DNA of 64,000 nucleotides from Rhynchopus sp. YZ270_cl-10 (GCA_964035575.1 OZ037874.1:124001-188000); one strand, 5' to 3'. Numbered from the stretch's first letter, positions 54,230 through 64,000 are shown. Numbers and translations: made by a program. The notes: generated by a model from the sequence alone, not told the origin.

Positions 54230-54542
54230 AATAGTTATTATCTCACGGGCAATAATGTTGTGCTGCGTTTTCGAAATTCCTACAGTATATTTGACAAATG
54301 ATGTATGACCACCTAGTACGGGGCGTCAAGGTTGGGTATGGTGAACAGTTCCTCGAAGTCCTATGACTGCAACCCTTTTGGTTGCATGCGCAGATCTCCT
54401 CCATATTGCTTTTGCGCCTACTCTCGGCATGGGTTTTGTTTTGTTCTTTGTGTGCGGAGATAATGTCTACTGTATTTTGTGTAATCTCCAGGAAGGAATT
54501 TCGAAAACGCGGCTAAACATTATTACACAAGTGAGATAAAAA
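54230..54542. mobile_element. MITE with ~45-bp inverted ends
   Basis: Left TTATTATCTCACGGGCAATA and TGCGTTTTCGAAATTCCT; right, reversed, TTTTATCTCACTTGTGTAAT and CGCGTTTTCGAAATTCCT. No coding potential. Exact edges are uncertain because the surroundings are full of similar TTATTTCAC motifs. Confidence 0.65.
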
Positions 54543-54593
54543 ATTGTTGGCTCTCTCTCTGTTGTTTTGGCTTTTGTTTTTTTGTCTATTTGT

Positions 54594-54768
54594 GACGAGG
54601 CCTGGAACACCTGAACATAGGCATATCTGGAAAATCTATCTGAGGTGTGGCAAATTAAATATATTCAAGCGTGTGGTTGAGGCGCACCTAAACATAAGTA
54701 AGTGCCAAGTCTGAACATTTATTTTCAGAGGCCTTAGTGAGGCTGTTTCGGCCTCGTTGCATTGTATC
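54594..54768. mobile_element. Decayed short relative of the 43348 element
   Basis: The right end GGCCTCGTTGCATTGTAT and the inner AAACATAAGTAAGTGCC/TGAGGCGCACCT echo the 43348-44429 element; the left end is reduced to GACGAGGCCTGGAACACCTG. Confidence 0.6.
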
Positions 54769-54896
54769 ATGATGTAATAAGGTTCACATACTTTCGATTC
54801 AAAGAAGAGAAAGCACACAAGAAAATAAAATGCTGCAAACCACTGGGTGTGTTGTTTGCATCTACACAAGTAACTGAAAGTTAAACATTTACATAC

Positions 54897-56208
54897 CTTG
54901 TCTTCCCCGTAGCCTCCGCCTTCGCTGCTGTCAAGCTGCCTTCTCTTGGTACCCAGTACCCAGTACCCAGTACCCAGTACCCAGTACCCAGTACCCAGTA
55001 CCCAGTACCCAGTACCCAGTACCCAGTACCCAGTACCCAGTACCCAGTACCCAGTACCCAGTACCCAGTACCCAGTACCCAGTACCCAGTACCCAGTACC
55101 CAGTACCCAGTACCCAGTACCCAGTACCCAGTACCCAGTACCCAGTACCCAGTACCCAGTACCCAGTACCCAGTACCCAGTACCCAGTACCCAGTACCCA
55201 GTACCCAGTACCCAGTACCCAGTACCCAGTACCCAGTACCCAGTACCCAGTACCCAGTACCCAGTACCCAGTACCCAGTACCCAGTACCCAGTACCCAGT
55301 ACCCAGTACCCAGTACCCAGTACCCAGTACCCAGTACCCAGTACCCAGTACCCAGTACCCAGTACCCAGTACCCAGTACCCAGTACCCAGTACCCAGTAC
55401 CCAAATTGGTCGCCCCCTGGTTGGTCGAGAACCTAAAAATGCAAAAAAACGCAAAATTCATGTGTTTTGACCATGTCTGGGTACACCAAATACACACCTC
55501 TGAACAAGCCTATACCCAGTAGTAGGCAACAAGCGCTATTTTTTGACCAAGAAAAAAAAAATCCCCCAAAAATTGGGTGTAGTAGGTCACAAAATGGCCC
55601 AAAAAATTCAAAGAAAACCTCAGATTGACCAAACAATGAAAAAAATTTTCAAGTCAAATTTTCAGCCAAAATACGGCTATTTTGGTAAAACCATGTGTAC
55701 TGTAGTGGCTATACAAGGCGATTTTCGGCCAAAAAAATTTTTTTGGCCAAAAAAAAAAATTTTTTTTTCGGCCCAAAAAAAAAAAAATTTTTTTTTTTGG
55801 GTCCGACTGTCGGACCCCAGAGTCCGACAGTCGGACTCCAGAGTCCGTCTGTCGGACTCCAGAGTCCGACAGACGGACCCCTGAGTCCGTCTGTCGGACT
55901 CAGGGGGTCCGACTGTCGGACTCAGGGGGTAAGTCCGTTATTTACACACTCCAAGCACGACAGACCGCACCGTGCAAAAAAACAAAAAAAAAAAAAAAAA
56001 ACGCCCAAAATACCTCTACCAGGCGGATTTCTGATTTGGACCGCTGCCGTCGCTGTTGCAACTCCTCAGTGGAAACCATGAACGGGTCCTGTTTGCATTC
56101 TGCGCTTGCCGTGTTGACGTGCGGCTCAGTGGTCTTCTTCACAGGCTTCTCCGGGCGCCCCTCCGCAGCGGGCACATCCTTGCTGTGCACGCTGCTGCCG
56201 CACCCCAT
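54897..56208 (-). CDS. Lipid-anchored MGCGSS protein (3' end unresolved)
   Basis: Exon 1 (56208-56014, 65 codons, donor GTATTT) begins MGCGSSVHSK: Gly2 with Ser6 fits N-myristoylation and Cys3 fits palmitoylation, a pair often found on flagellar or plasma-membrane proteins. The rest is charged (TEELQQRRQRSKSEIRLVE). Exon 2 (54935-54897, 13 codons, LDSSEGGGYGEDK, donor GTATGT) is in phase. Further exons to the left were not found, so the CDS is incomplete. The intron contains a GTCCGAC cluster and a 450-bp AGTACCC array that ends 14 bases from the 3' splice site. The next upstream in-frame start would be GTG at 56241, so ATG 56208 was chosen. Confidence 0.6.
54951..55404 (+). repeat. Tandem array, AGTACCC x ~65 (in intron)
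   Basis: Perfect 7-bp repeats abutting the acceptor of exon 2 of the MGCGSS gene. On the gene's strand the unit is GGGTACT. Confidence 0.97.
55798..55930. repeat. GTCCGAC/GTCGGAC palindrome cluster
   Basis: Nine or so GTCCGACTGTCGGAC-type units, including GTCCGTCTGTCGGAC variants; same motif as 50735-50872. Confidence 0.85.
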
Positions 56209-56694
56209 CCCCTCAGTCGCACTGCTAGTTCCGTTACCCACGTTAGCGAGAAATCCTTCTTGTATTTAAGGGGGGGGAAGGGGGGGGAGAAAGGGGAAGG
56301 AAACAGAGGTACTATATGTGTTGTAGAAGGGCAAATGGGAGTCTCTGTGTGAAACACCCAACAGCTAGATGGACATGAAGAGTTTCCTTGCGAAAAGCTC
56401 CCGCAAAATAAAAATAAAGGTGTTAAAAGGGGGGATAGGGGAAGGGGGTGGTAAAGAAAATCGTGTATGTGTATATCGGTTGGTCTGTTTAGAGAGTTGG
56501 GGAGGCTTTTTTTATACTTTGCGTGTTGTAGCATATGATTTACCGCAAAATCGCTATATCGCAAATCGGGGAGCCAGTTTTGCAACAGATACTCGGTTCC
56601 CTAATAGTGCTCGCGGAATCTATATATGTCCGGCATTGGACAGAATTCGTAGGTGGGGTGGAACCCGCAAACCCGCAAACGGGTTTCCGGGTTT

Positions 56695-56750
56695 GTGGAA
56701 GCGGTGCAATGCAACAAACGGTCGAGATCTGATCACGCGAAACGGATATA
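56695..56750 (-). repeat. Dispersed repeat R7
   Basis: GTGGAAGCGGTGCAATGCAA, then CGGTCGAGATCTGATCA; reverse of 30215-30275. Confidence 0.7.
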
Positions 56751-57704
56751 TTTTACTTTGCGTATTGCGTATGATTTAGGGCATTGGACAGAATTCGTAG
56801 GTGGGGGTGGAGGGGAAGTGATCGGAGGAACGAAACTTCCTTCTCATCATACAACAACCCCCTCTGCGTGAACAGTGTACCTTTTGGTACCATGCCCGGG
56901 GGGGGTGTGTACCGAGACCCCCCAAACAATTATAGGCATTGTAATGCCATATTTAACAGACAGTATTCAAAAAGTTGGATACCTTTTGACAAAGGTAGCA
57001 AATCATGGGCAAAGCAGCAGCCAGAAACTCGAGATACATCTCGTTCCAAGAGAAGATGGTGCATATGGCGACAGCTGCGCAGGCATGAAGACAATGTGTT
57101 CATGATGTCGCAGCTGGATGCACTGCAAAGTGCTCTGGACGCTGGTTTCATATCCTACGATACTAACGCCGTCAGGGAACTGTGGTGCTCAAACTTTGTG
57201 TGGGGCGAAGGTGGAGCGAGGATAGCCAGCCACGATTTTTCACCCGGATCCTTAAAAAGAGAGCAAATAGAAGGAGTACGCTTTGCAGTAGGAGGTGGTA
57301 GAAAGCAAACAAAAATAAGCCTTTTTTTTTGTTGTAAACTTTTTTGGCAAGCGCGTTTCCAAACAAAAAAAACATTTTAGCTTCACACAACGTAACCGAG
57401 GAAAGCCAAGGCACGATTATGTTCCATCAACGATAAACTTAAGGAAACGCCCAAAAAGTAACGTTTCTCGTTCCTTAACTTTGTCGTTAATTTGTCGTTT
57501 TTACGGTACCTTCAAAACCAAAGCAAATGAAGTACAAAAGGACGTTCTGTTCAGATACGTCCAATCGTGTTTTTATATTTGTTGCAAATGTGAAAAGAAA
57601 GGAGAAGAAAAAAATTGTTTCCGTAAATTGAAACTTTCGGTAGATTGGTTTCTAACAGTTAACCTTTCTCAGTAGGGGGGGTGCGGGAGGGCAGCAACAC
57701 GGCG

Positions 57705-57829
57705 GTGAAGTGAATGTCTTTGATTTGCGGTTTTATTTTTGTGTGGTTTCACCGTTGGCTTGCAACGGTGTAAAAACCACACAGAAAACAAAACCACAAG
57801 TCAAGTGGTTTACCTTCACCGTAGTGAAG
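57705..57829. repeat. Foldback repeat R6
   Basis: Best hairpin: CACCGTTGGCTTGCAACGGT centre and TGTGTGGTTT/AAACCACACA arms; ends GTGAAGTGAATGTCTTTGAT and CTTCACCGTAGTGAAG. Confidence 0.7.
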
Positions 57830-58065
57830 GGAGGAGTTTGTCAGGTTTAAAGGTTTAAAATACATTTTTTTTTTTATGTGGTTTGTTTGCATTTTCCCCA
57901 CAATATAACGCAAGAAGAGAAGGGGAAGGAAAAAGGGGGAAAGCAAAACAGCAGAGCTCAGAGTATGTGGACGTGGCAGTGGTAGCTGGTCAAGTGTAGA
58001 GGGGGGGCTGATTAGGGTTTTTGTTTTGCTTTTTTTTTTTTTTGAAAAACTTTGTTACCATTCCT

Positions 58066-58312
58066 TTTTTAGGGAACGGAGCATGTGTACGGTTCCTGGA
58101 AGCTCCAAGAAAAGGGAGTCGGCGGGCTTCATGGGAAGTTGCCTTTCCTAAACGTACACACAACTGGCAAAAAAAGGGGAGGTGTCGTCACCCACCTATA
58201 TCATTGAAATACCATTGTTTACCAAAATGGTATACTAATACTGTTGCCCCTGTATTTTTGTTTTTGAAAACTTGGTTGTATTAGTGTAGCCACCCTAGAG
58301 TGTGCTCCACTA
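58066..58312 (+). repeat. R4 copy followed by R3 copy
   Basis: R4 at 58066-58250 (GGAAGCTCCAAGAAAAGGGA to ACCAAAATGGTATACT) and R3 at 58262-58312 (ACTTGGTTGTATTAGTGTAG, intact at the site split in 43342). Confidence 0.75.
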
Positions 58313-58507
58313 TACTTGTTTATACATGTTTTTTTTTTGTTTGGCTCGCAAAGATATGGGTCGATTTCAAAACCCCCCCCCCCCCCCCCCCCCCCCTACA
58401 CGACGGACTAGTTATGACCATGACAGGTGATTTTACTAGTAAAATGACAGGTGAAAATTTTTGACAGGTGGTACCTGTCATTTTGACAGGTACCACCTGT
58501 CAAAATA

Positions 58508-58600
58508 CAGGCACCAGGTACCCAGGTACCCAGGTACCCAGGTACCCAGGTACCCAGGTACCCAGGTACCCAGGTACCCAGGTACCCAGGTACCCCCAAT
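58508..58600 (+). repeat. Tandem array, AGGTACCC x ~11
   Basis: Same unit as 50873-51072. Confidence 0.95.
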
Positions 58601-59537
58601 GACATAACGAAGTATCGCTTGAAAGTACCGTTCAATAACCTTTCTTGGGTGTGCATGAAGTAGGACACAAGGTATATCAAACGATAAATCAATCAGATAA
58701 ACGTTACATCATCGGAAAATTGTTGGCACCGCCGCCCTGTCTTCGTATTTATTACGTCGACAGGCCAAACAGCGTTGGGCTCAGAAGAAGCAGTGCAAAA
58801 CACTGGGGATCAACATGAGAACCAACTCCCAACAACACAGGCTACCGAAGTAGCAGGTGGGGTGTTGCGGGTGTTTGGGGTGAAAGAAAATCGATTTTGG
58901 TAAGTTACAGCAGAAAATTCTTAAGTTTGCACTAGTCGAGAGAGGCTTACCCGCTGCAGTGAAGCAGTGCACCCATTTAAGGATGGAGAAGCGTGACACG
59001 CACATACAAGTATGTACGTTACTTCAACAAAGGCTGAATTCTGGTAATTCTAAGGGATGTGAATTCAGCCACCACGCAGGTAGTGTTTTAAGGTTCCTAG
59101 CTTTGTTCTGCACAGCGGACTTATGACACAAAGGAGTTGCCCCCGCTCTCTTTCGCGCAAACTTAAGAAAATTCTGAAGTAACTACAACCTGGCGTGCGG
59201 GTACAGATGCATTGCTTTGTTCTTTCCTCAAAGTCATGTGTGATCTCTCGGGTCTGTACTAAAGTCAGTGTTTAGATAAGCATCCACTTGACTCGTTCTA
59301 ACAACCGTTGAAATCTAGAACAAAACAATACACTGCCCCTTCTCACACCAAGCCGCCATGCTTCAAGAGCATGCCCTGGGCAAAAATTACTGTGACAAAA
59401 ACTGGTTTCTGGGGAACGCAATATTTTCTTGTGTCTAGTCCTCCGCAAGCAGAGGACAGACTTTCCGGATCCCGAAGTCGAATTTCTTGCACTAGCTATG
59501 CTCCCTGGGTTAATGGCTATAGCAGTGACTGACTAAG
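58600..59537 (+). repeat. Shared core, copy 3
   Basis: Its first ~330 bp (CAATGACATAACGAAGTATC to TTACAGCAGAAAATTCTTAA) are nearly identical to copy 4; the rest aligns with copies 1 and 2 (CAAGCAGAGGACAGACTTTC). Confidence 0.85.
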
Positions 59538-59609
59538 AGTTTCATAATAATTAGGGTGGTCTATGGGGTGGGTTAATGGAAAAGTTGGTTTATAAACCCG
59601 ACTTTTTCA

Positions 59610-60043
59610 TTAGGGTGGTCTCGGTCGCCACCTGATTTTGAAATATTTGCACCAGCTCGTCGGCACTGCTTCGCTGTCACAATGAAGGGTCGTCGGTTCG
59701 GGTACCTGTTAAGAGAAATTGAGGACAAAAGTGACATTTAGAACAAAAAGAAAAAGTTGACTTGAAATACAAAACCCTCTCGTGAACAGTGTACCTTGGT
59801 ACATGACCGGCTGTACCGGGGTGGACACCCAACAAGAGATAGATAGAGGAGCACAAATCCTGAGTCGCTAATTTGGGCGGGAAAAAATAGCCTCAATTTA
59901 CATCCGGAGGCGAGACGTACATCCAGAGCGGGACAATGTCGAAAAGGGGGAGCGGGGGTGGTGAATACCGGGGGTTAAAAACATACCTCGCACTCGGTCC
60001 ACTCTCCAGGTACGAGAACATCATTGGACATACAAACCCACCA
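59610..60043 (-). CDS. Possible 3' exons of an unidentified gene inside the TIR element
   Basis: An exon-like piece 60043-59987 (WWVCMSNDVLVPGEWTECE, acceptor GACGCAG, donor GTATGT) joins in phase to 59705-59610 (acceptor TTAACAG; VPEPTTLHCDSEAVPTSWCKYF, stop TAA). The splice signals are of the host type. Cys/Trp spacing hints at a small zinc-binding fold, but no family is recognised. The S/A-rich stretch at 60960-60630 may hold further exons; two minus frames are open there and I cannot choose. It could be captured host sequence. Confidence 0.3.
59755..59835 (+). repeat. Dispersed repeat R2
   Basis: TTGACTTGAAATACAAAACC, GAACAGTGTACCTTGGTACA, CGGGGTGGACACCCAAC. Confidence 0.65.
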
Positions 60044-61530
60044 CTGCGTCAGTAAATAGCTATTTCCCTCCCTCCCGCCAGGTTCGAGGGAGCACTTGAG
60101 GGAGGACAAAAAATGCCTATGGTTCGCGCAGGTGGTTTTCTTACGGGAAAAATCTGGGGGGCCGGGGCCGTGTTGCTGAGAATAACTCGCACTCTGCCCG
60201 GTGTGAACAAGCCCACACCAAAGCAATGGCTGTACAAGTCGATTTTTGCAGGGGTGGGCGGGCACCCGGGCTTTTTCCATTTTTTTGGATCGGAAAAAAA
60301 TTAGGGTACATTGTAAAAAATGCAGCGGGATTTTTGATGAAGAATAGTGATTTTGTGCATAAAAGGTAAATACGTCCCGAGCCCGGCGCGCGTAGCGCGC
60401 CGGAAGTTCTGGGCCTCCGGCGGAGAAACTAGAATTCCTGGCCTAAAAAGGGTCCGAGCTTTCGCACGGTGGTGGGTGGGGTGGATCTTTATGATAATAT
60501 TATTCAAAGAGATGCAGAATCTCTGCGGACACCTCCTCACTGAGGTACCCTCGGGATGGTTCTTGGCATGCAAAAGTGCAGCAAGGGGTTCGTCGACAAC
60601 TTGTGAGCGGAGACGTGTCTTCACCAACTTCAATCACGAAAATGCCCGCTCATCTTCGCAAGACGAAACAGGGGGTCAGAAGGCGAGTCGCACAAACTCG
60701 CATTATCCCGTACTCCTTCTTCAGTTGCGTCTTCATCTCCTCTCTGCTTGTCCCCGGCTTCACCGGATCCACCAGGAGCTTCTCCCCACTCCTTGTCATC
60801 TCCGAGGTCGGGTTGCAACGGAAGGAAATAGTCGGCAGATGGCTCGGGCGAGGAGGCTGGGAGGAAGATGAAAGAGGTGGGCGACCCTTCGGGCCCCAGC
60901 CCACCTCTTCAATTTTTTTATTTGTACCTTTTTTTTTTTTTGAAGAATTCTTCATCGGATTCTTCAGCGCGGAAAAACTGATTATGGCTTAGTACCGCAC
61001 TCCCGTGTATTTGGTGCACCCAGATTAAAACACCCGATTTTTGCGTTTTTTTGCATTTTTTCGCCCAGTATTGAGGACATGTGGGGGTGAGGACCACCGA
61101 GGGCAATTTTGTGAATTTTTTTGGGGTCAAAAATTGACTTGTCTTTCGTAAATCCCACGAAAAATCGTGGTGCGCAAAATCGCGTTTTAGACCCCCATAG
61201 ATGCTCAAAAGTGTCAAATTTTGCTTTTAATGGCCTCAAATCGTCGAAATTCGCCCTAAAAGGGGGCAAAAAAAAAAATTCGAGAGTCCCTTTCCCTGGG
61301 AGGCAATAGCCACCGGCAAAAACACCTGTCATATGACAGGTGGTACCTGTCATTTTGACAGGTACCACCTGTCATTTGACAGGTGCACCTGTCAAAATGA
61401 CAGGTGCACCTGTCATTTTACAGGTACCACCTGTCATATGACTAGTAATATTCAATTATCACCTGTCATATTTATAACTAGTAACACCACCTGTCATATC
61501 ACCTGTCATGGCCATAACTAGTCCGTCGTG

Positions 61531-62449
61531 TAGGCATAGGTGCCCGGCGAGTTAAAACAACTCGGCAACTCGCCCAAATTCGGCCAACAACTCGCCCATT
61601 TTTTTTGGGCGAGTTGTTTTTTTTTGGGATTTTTTATGGCTACAAAAACACAGGTACACAGGTACACAGGTACACAGGTACACAGGTACACAGGTACACA
61701 GGTACACAGGTACACAGGTACACAGGTACACAGGTACACAGGTACACAGGTACACAGGTACACAGGTACACAGGTACACAGGTACACCACATCACGTTTT
61801 ATCTTGTGCATCCCACGCTTCACAGCTGGTCTGTGAATGTGCGCTTTGTGTGGTTTTGTGTATCCCAAAGGAAGTCGTCGCCCAAAGCATTTTGACTAAA
61901 CGTGTGAACGTTGTGAACCTGGAATCGATAGCAGACAGGAAAAGAGGATGGGCAGGCAGCGCCTGCCCGACCTGTGGGAAGTGAATCAGTGATTGCCTGA
62001 CAGATGTCTGGGGAACCGTGTGTTCTGTGTGGGTATCCATGTACGGAGTATATCCCATTCCCCCCAGCAATTACCAAAAACCGTGAGTGTGCACGGTGGC
62101 CCATGGACCACCACGACCTAGTTACCACCTATGACTAGTCATATGACAAGGTGCATGTAATGAGTGGCGTTTGGCCTTAGCCCTGGTTGTTTTTCTTGAG
62201 ATTATGTGTTGTACCAACGTTACATGTGTGTAACCTTACAACGTCACCTCCCATCCCTGTATGTTTTTGCCTGTAAAAATGGGCGAGTTGTGGCCGAGTT
62301 GTGGCCGAGTTGTGCCGAGTATAGGGCGAGTTGTGCCGAGTATAGGGCGAGTTGTGGCCGAGTTGTCCGAGTTTTTGGGCGAGTTGTTAGGTGAAATCGT
62401 AAAGTTCCGACAACTCGCCCAAAAACGACTCGGCGGGCACCTATGCCTA
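61531..62449. mobile_element. 0.92-kb TIR element, GGCGAGTTG type
   Basis: Ends TAGGCATAGGTGCCCG, inverted at the right (CGGGCACCTATGCCTA). GGCGAGTTG/CAACTCGCC units cluster inside both ends (61550-61620; 62280-62430), and an AGGTACAC array (61652-61786) follows the left cluster. The ends overlap the right end of the 3.1-kb element by TAGG. Unlike that element it lacks the shared core; its interior (61790-62260) is unassigned. Confidence 0.8.
61652..61786 (+). repeat. Tandem array, AGGTACAC x ~17
   Basis: Eight-bp repeats, a one-base variant of the AGGTACCC unit. Confidence 0.95.
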
Positions 62450-63185
62450 GGGGGGTCCGTCCGGCCGTTTTTGCTGTCCAAAACCGCTTTTTTTGAAGAA
62501 AACCCCCGAAAAAACACTCAAAACCACCCAAAACCCCCCCGAAACCACCCGAAAACCACCCAAAATTACGAAAAATGCACTTCTGAGCACCAATTTTTAT
62601 TTTTTTCTGACTTTTTGGGCTTTAGAGTGCGAAAATGTCAAAAAGGGGGGTATACGGGTAGTTTAAGCGTTGCAGACAATCCCCAAAAATACACCCAAGG
62701 ACCCCAAAAAGCTGCAAAAACCACACATTTCCACCTCGGGACCCCAGCGGAGGTGGGCTGAGGTGGTTTTTGGGTGTTTTGAATTTACATCAGTTTTTTT
62801 TGATGAAAAAATCGTGTTTTCTAACCGTTTTTAGCCGGGAGTAAGTGTTGCAAAGTGTTGCATAGCCGGCTCATACCCGTTGCATGCCATTTCATGGCCC
62901 AAAAAAGCCCGAGTGTCCCAAATGCTATTTTTCACCCCACATGAGGTCTGGGAGTCATTTCCTGGGGTATTTTGACACTATGACGACTGTCATATTACTT
63001 TTTTTGGGGTTTTCAGGACGGGCTATGTTTGAAGGAGGGGCTATGTTTAAGCTTTCGAGGCACACACGCACACTGAAAAATGCATCTGGGACCCACACAG
63101 GACCCCCAAAAAGCTGTAAAACTATATATTACCACCTCGGGAACCCAGAGGAGGTGGACCGAGGTGTTTTTCGGGTCTTTACACG
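62450..63185. other. Gene-free stretch
   Basis: Two related blocks (62690-62775 and 63100-63182) share CCCCAAAAAGCTG, CCACCTCGGG and GAGGTGG. Otherwise unassigned. Confidence 0.55.
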
Positions 63186-63187
63186 GA

Positions 63188-63355
63188 TGCTGCCAGATCT
63201 GGCCAGATCTCCAGATCTGGGCCGCCCAGATCTGGCCAGATCTGGGAAAATTTTTTTTTTTTTTGAAAAAAAAATTTTTCCCAGACGTCCCAGATCTGGC
63301 CAGATCTGGCCAGATCTGGCCACATCTGGGAGATCTGGGACGTCTGGGAAAATTT
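63188..63355. repeat. CCAGATCTGG palindrome cluster (left of core copy 4)
   Basis: About ten AGATCTGG/CCAGATCT units with CCAGACGTCC/GGACGTCTGG variants and A/T runs that form a long hairpin (63245-63290). Confidence 0.85.
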
Positions 63356-63365
63356 TTTTTTCCAG

Positions 63366-64000
63366 GTACCCCCAATGACATAACGAAGTATCGCTTGAAG
63401 TACCGTTCAATATACGTTGCTCGTGTGTGCAAATTACGAAGTAGGACACACAAGGTATATCAAACGATAAATCAATCAGATAAACGTTACATCATTGGAA
63501 AATTGTTGGCACCGCCGCCCTGTCTTCGTATTTATTACGTCGACAGGCCAAACAGCGTTGGGCTCAGAAGAAGCAGTGCAAAACACTGGGGATCAACATG
63601 AGAACCAACTCCCAACAACACAGGCTACCGAAGTAGCAGGTGGGGTGTTGCGGGTGTTTGGGGTGAAAGAAAATCGATTTTGGTAAGTTACAGCAGAAAA
63701 TTCTTAAGTTTGCACAATTGAGAAGGGTGTTACCACTGCCTAATATTATTCGTACATGTGAACCGGTAAGGTCGAGAAGGGTGGACACGGCATACAAGTA
63801 CAAGTACAAGTAAGACGTACCTTCTACAAAGGCTGAATTCGCAATTCTTAAGGGATTGAATTCAGCCCCCACGTGGTGTTTTTGAGAAAATCATTCCATG
63901 GTATACAACTATGGTTCCCGAAGAATGATTCGCCCCTCCTCGTTCATGCAAACTTAAGAAAATTCTGAAGTAACTACAACCTGGCGTGCGGGTACAGATG
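63366..64000 (+). repeat. Shared core, copy 4 (runs off the window)
   Basis: Nearly identical to 58590-58920 at the start; diverges after 63720, then rejoins at AACTTAAGAAAATTCTGAAG. A single CCAGGTACCC precedes it, a relic of the array seen in copies 2 and 3. Confidence 0.85.

Larger units (their letters stand above)
56209..58394. other. Gene-free stretch on current evidence
   Basis: Repeats R7 (reverse), R2 (partial), R6, R4 and R3, and a poly-C run (58372-58396). A plus-strand frame at 56784-57380 crosses an R2 copy and is the only plus-strand candidate of any length; weak. Confidence 0.5.
58395..61534. mobile_element. 3.1-kb TIR element, GACAGGT/ACCTGTC type
   Basis: Ends CCTACACGACGGACTAGTTA, continuing TG(A/G)CCATGACAGGTGAT, inverted at the right with one mismatch in about 36 bp. 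GACAGGT/ACCTGTC units cluster at both ends (58425-58505; 61325-61510), often as GGTGGTACCTGTC palindromes. An AGGTACCC array (58508-58600) leads to the shared core. The right third (59540-61320) is not found in the other copies. No clear target duplication: poly-C on the left, a second element on the right. Confidence 0.82.

Noticed and set aside
54931-55497. Frames of GYWVLGT and PSTQYPV repeats
   Set aside because: Products of the AGTACCC array, which lies in an intron.
50735-55930. A single 5.2-kb element bounded by the two GTCCGAC clusters
   Set aside because: No matching terminal bases or target duplication were found, and it would enclose an exon of the MGCGSS gene; two separate insertions remain as likely.
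56784-57380. 198-codon plus-strand frame
   Set aside because: It starts in and crosses dispersed repeat R2, has no recognised domain and opposes every other gene. Kept only as a remark.

Overview
The window looks like nuclear DNA of a repeat-rich, intron-bearing protist. Every gene I could support (about 16) lies on the minus strand. Spliced genes mostly share the donor GTATG and a YAG acceptor, and coding starts often sit in an A/C-rich context. One-way gene order across 64 kb, Thr/Pro-rich surface-protein linkers and a large repeat load resemble Euglenozoa, perhaps a diplonemid. That placement is inference; no spliced-leader or rRNA gene is visible.

Layout. 1-6.1 kb is a segmental duplication: two copies of a ubiquitin-like/Rab-like gene, two ankyrin genes (one frameshifted, one intact) and two scraps of the downstream ITFG1-type gene. 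6.6-24.2 kb is the gene-rich part: a small Tim chaperone, an ITFG1/TIP homologue with four reconstructed exons, a cysteine-rich secreted protein, a divergent cyclophilin, an unknown mitochondrial membrane protein, a proline-rich protein and dynactin p27 (DCTN6). 26.8-29.5 kb is a large WD40 surface/membrane protein. 35.8-41.7 kb holds a PDZ protein, a small unknown protein and a phospholipid scramblase-like protein; 45.5-48.6 kb an EF-hand/WD40 protein. A lipid-anchored MGCGSS protein, only partly resolved, sits at 54.9-56.2 kb.

The genes are unrelated housekeeping and surface functions (mitochondrial import, dynein cargo, membrane and cytoskeleton), not an operon.

Between the genes are many elements with terminal inverted repeats, several with target-site duplications that can be read directly (6 bp at 33141, 43348 and 24710; 7 bp at 49055; 3 bp TAA at 17764; 9 bp at 25020). 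The most striking signal is a family sharing an ~0.6-0.9 kb core (33.6, 51.5, 58.6, 63.4 kb) in which each copy has its own palindromic motif in its flanking repeats (CTAATTAG, GTCCGAC/GTCGGAC, GACAGGT/ACCTGTC, CCAGATCTGG) and, in most copies, a GGTACC-type tandem array between the motif cluster and the core. No transposase was recognised. Long microsatellite-like arrays (units of 5, 7, 8 and 9 bp) and several short dispersed repeat families (named R1-R7 here) fill the remaining space.
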